A stretch of DNA of 13,741 bases, from positions 1-13,741 of the forward strand of contig JANNGR010000230.1 in assembly GCA_031403955.1 (NCBI GenBank), read 5' to 3'. Both the position numbers and the translations under genes were made by a program. Source of the DNA: CAISIP01 sp031403955 (GTDB lineage Bacteria > Pseudomonadota > Gammaproteobacteria > Burkholderiales > Burkholderiaceae_C). Each line of letters opens with the position of its first letter. The first letter of the stretch is position 1. Under the pieces are notes generated by a model. It made no database searches. It saw only the letters and a program-made list of their open reading frames with translations, and was not told where the DNA came from. This document shows positions 13,333 to 13,741 of the stretch, piece by piece.

Positions 13333-13741
13333 AAAAACCCCTCGATTACCAGCATCTGATTGCGCATCCGCATGGCCACGCATTCGGTCCAACCACTGGC
13401 GATATCGGTCAAGGTGAGAGTGTGGACGTAGTCACCGTCGGTCTTCGGACCACCACAGTGTTGGACCATGTCAATCTCGAAGAATCCGGGTGGCGGATCG
13501 CGCCAGTCGGCGAAGGTGCGCACCGGGATGCTGCGTCGGATGGCCGCGCCCACACCCTTACGGCGCTTGCGTTGCCCGTCGATGTGCAAGCGCGCAGCAA
13601 CCAGTATGCGATCAATGGTCGCCGCGCTGACCTGCAAGAGCTTGGTTTTGATGACCGGGTCCAAGTCGAGATGGCCGTGTCGTTCCATCGCGTCTACCAA
13701 CATCGGAATCAACGCCTTCAGGCGTTTGCCGCAGACTCGAT
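13333..13741 (-). pseudogene. rve-type (DDE) transposase, fragment running off the window
   Basis: From the window edge inward the minus strand encodes CGKRLKALIPMLVDAMERHG, LLQVSAATIDRILVAAR, then the start of an integrase-like catalytic core: GFFEIDMVQHCGGPKTDGDY and LTDIASGWTECVAMRMRNQM. After LVIEG it stops matching and the frame runs antisense to the IS21 fragment. Only the DNA-binding middle and first part of the catalytic domain are present. The 5' end is outside the window; the 3' end has been lost at the junction with istA. The IS family could not be assigned. It is not functional as seen. Confidence 0.82.

Overview
The window is GC-rich, has high-GC third positions, and opens with the 3' end of a proteobacterial-type putA. 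Together with the families seen (wHTH-MNT/HEPN pair, AbrB/PIN pair, DUF4143 ATPase, IS21-type remnant) this suggests a betaproteobacterium, probably Burkholderiales. That placement is inference. No rRNA, tRNA or CRISPR array was recognised, and no integrase of a phage or ICE type.

Layout. (1) 1-396: 3' end of putA on the + strand. (2) 126-856: direct-repeat copy A, made of the putA 3' end plus a broken remnant of a DUF4143-type ATPase gene. (3) 857-8914: an accessory, defence-type segment of about 8 kb with every recognisable gene on the minus strand. Read in the direction of transcription (descending coordinates), it holds an hsdS 3' remnant, a 306-aa unknown protein, a PIN toxin, a broken remnant of an AlbA_2-type ATP-binding protein, a small uncertain ORF, an ABC/AAA-type ATPase, a 172-aa partner, an AbrB-type antitoxin, a frameshifted PIN toxin, a wHTH-MNT nucleotidyltransferase, a HEPN protein, hsdM, and a truncated NERD-domain gene. 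(4) 8915-9866: direct-repeat copy B, a second putA 3' end followed by the intact ATPase gene, which runs on to 10403. (5) 10476-12659: an unrecognised 727-aa beta-rich protein. (6) 12660-13741: two insertion-sequence remnants, an IS21-type istA piece on + and an rve-type transposase piece on -, joined 3' end to 3' end.

How it fits together. The accessory segment is cut inside a gene at both edges (NERD at 856/857, hsdS near 8915-8921) and is bounded by two diverged copies of the same putA/ATPase junction. Recombination between the copies would remove about 8.8 kb and leave one putA joined to one intact ATPase gene. The restriction-modification system is not intact here: hsdM is complete, hsdS is only a C-terminal half located 5.8 kb away, and no hsdR is visible. 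Around these pieces lie several compact two- and three-gene modules with overlapping start/stop codons: MNT-HEPN-hsdM, ATPase plus 172-aa protein, and 306-aa protein plus PIN. The last two are the best candidates for little-described defence or toxin-antitoxin systems.
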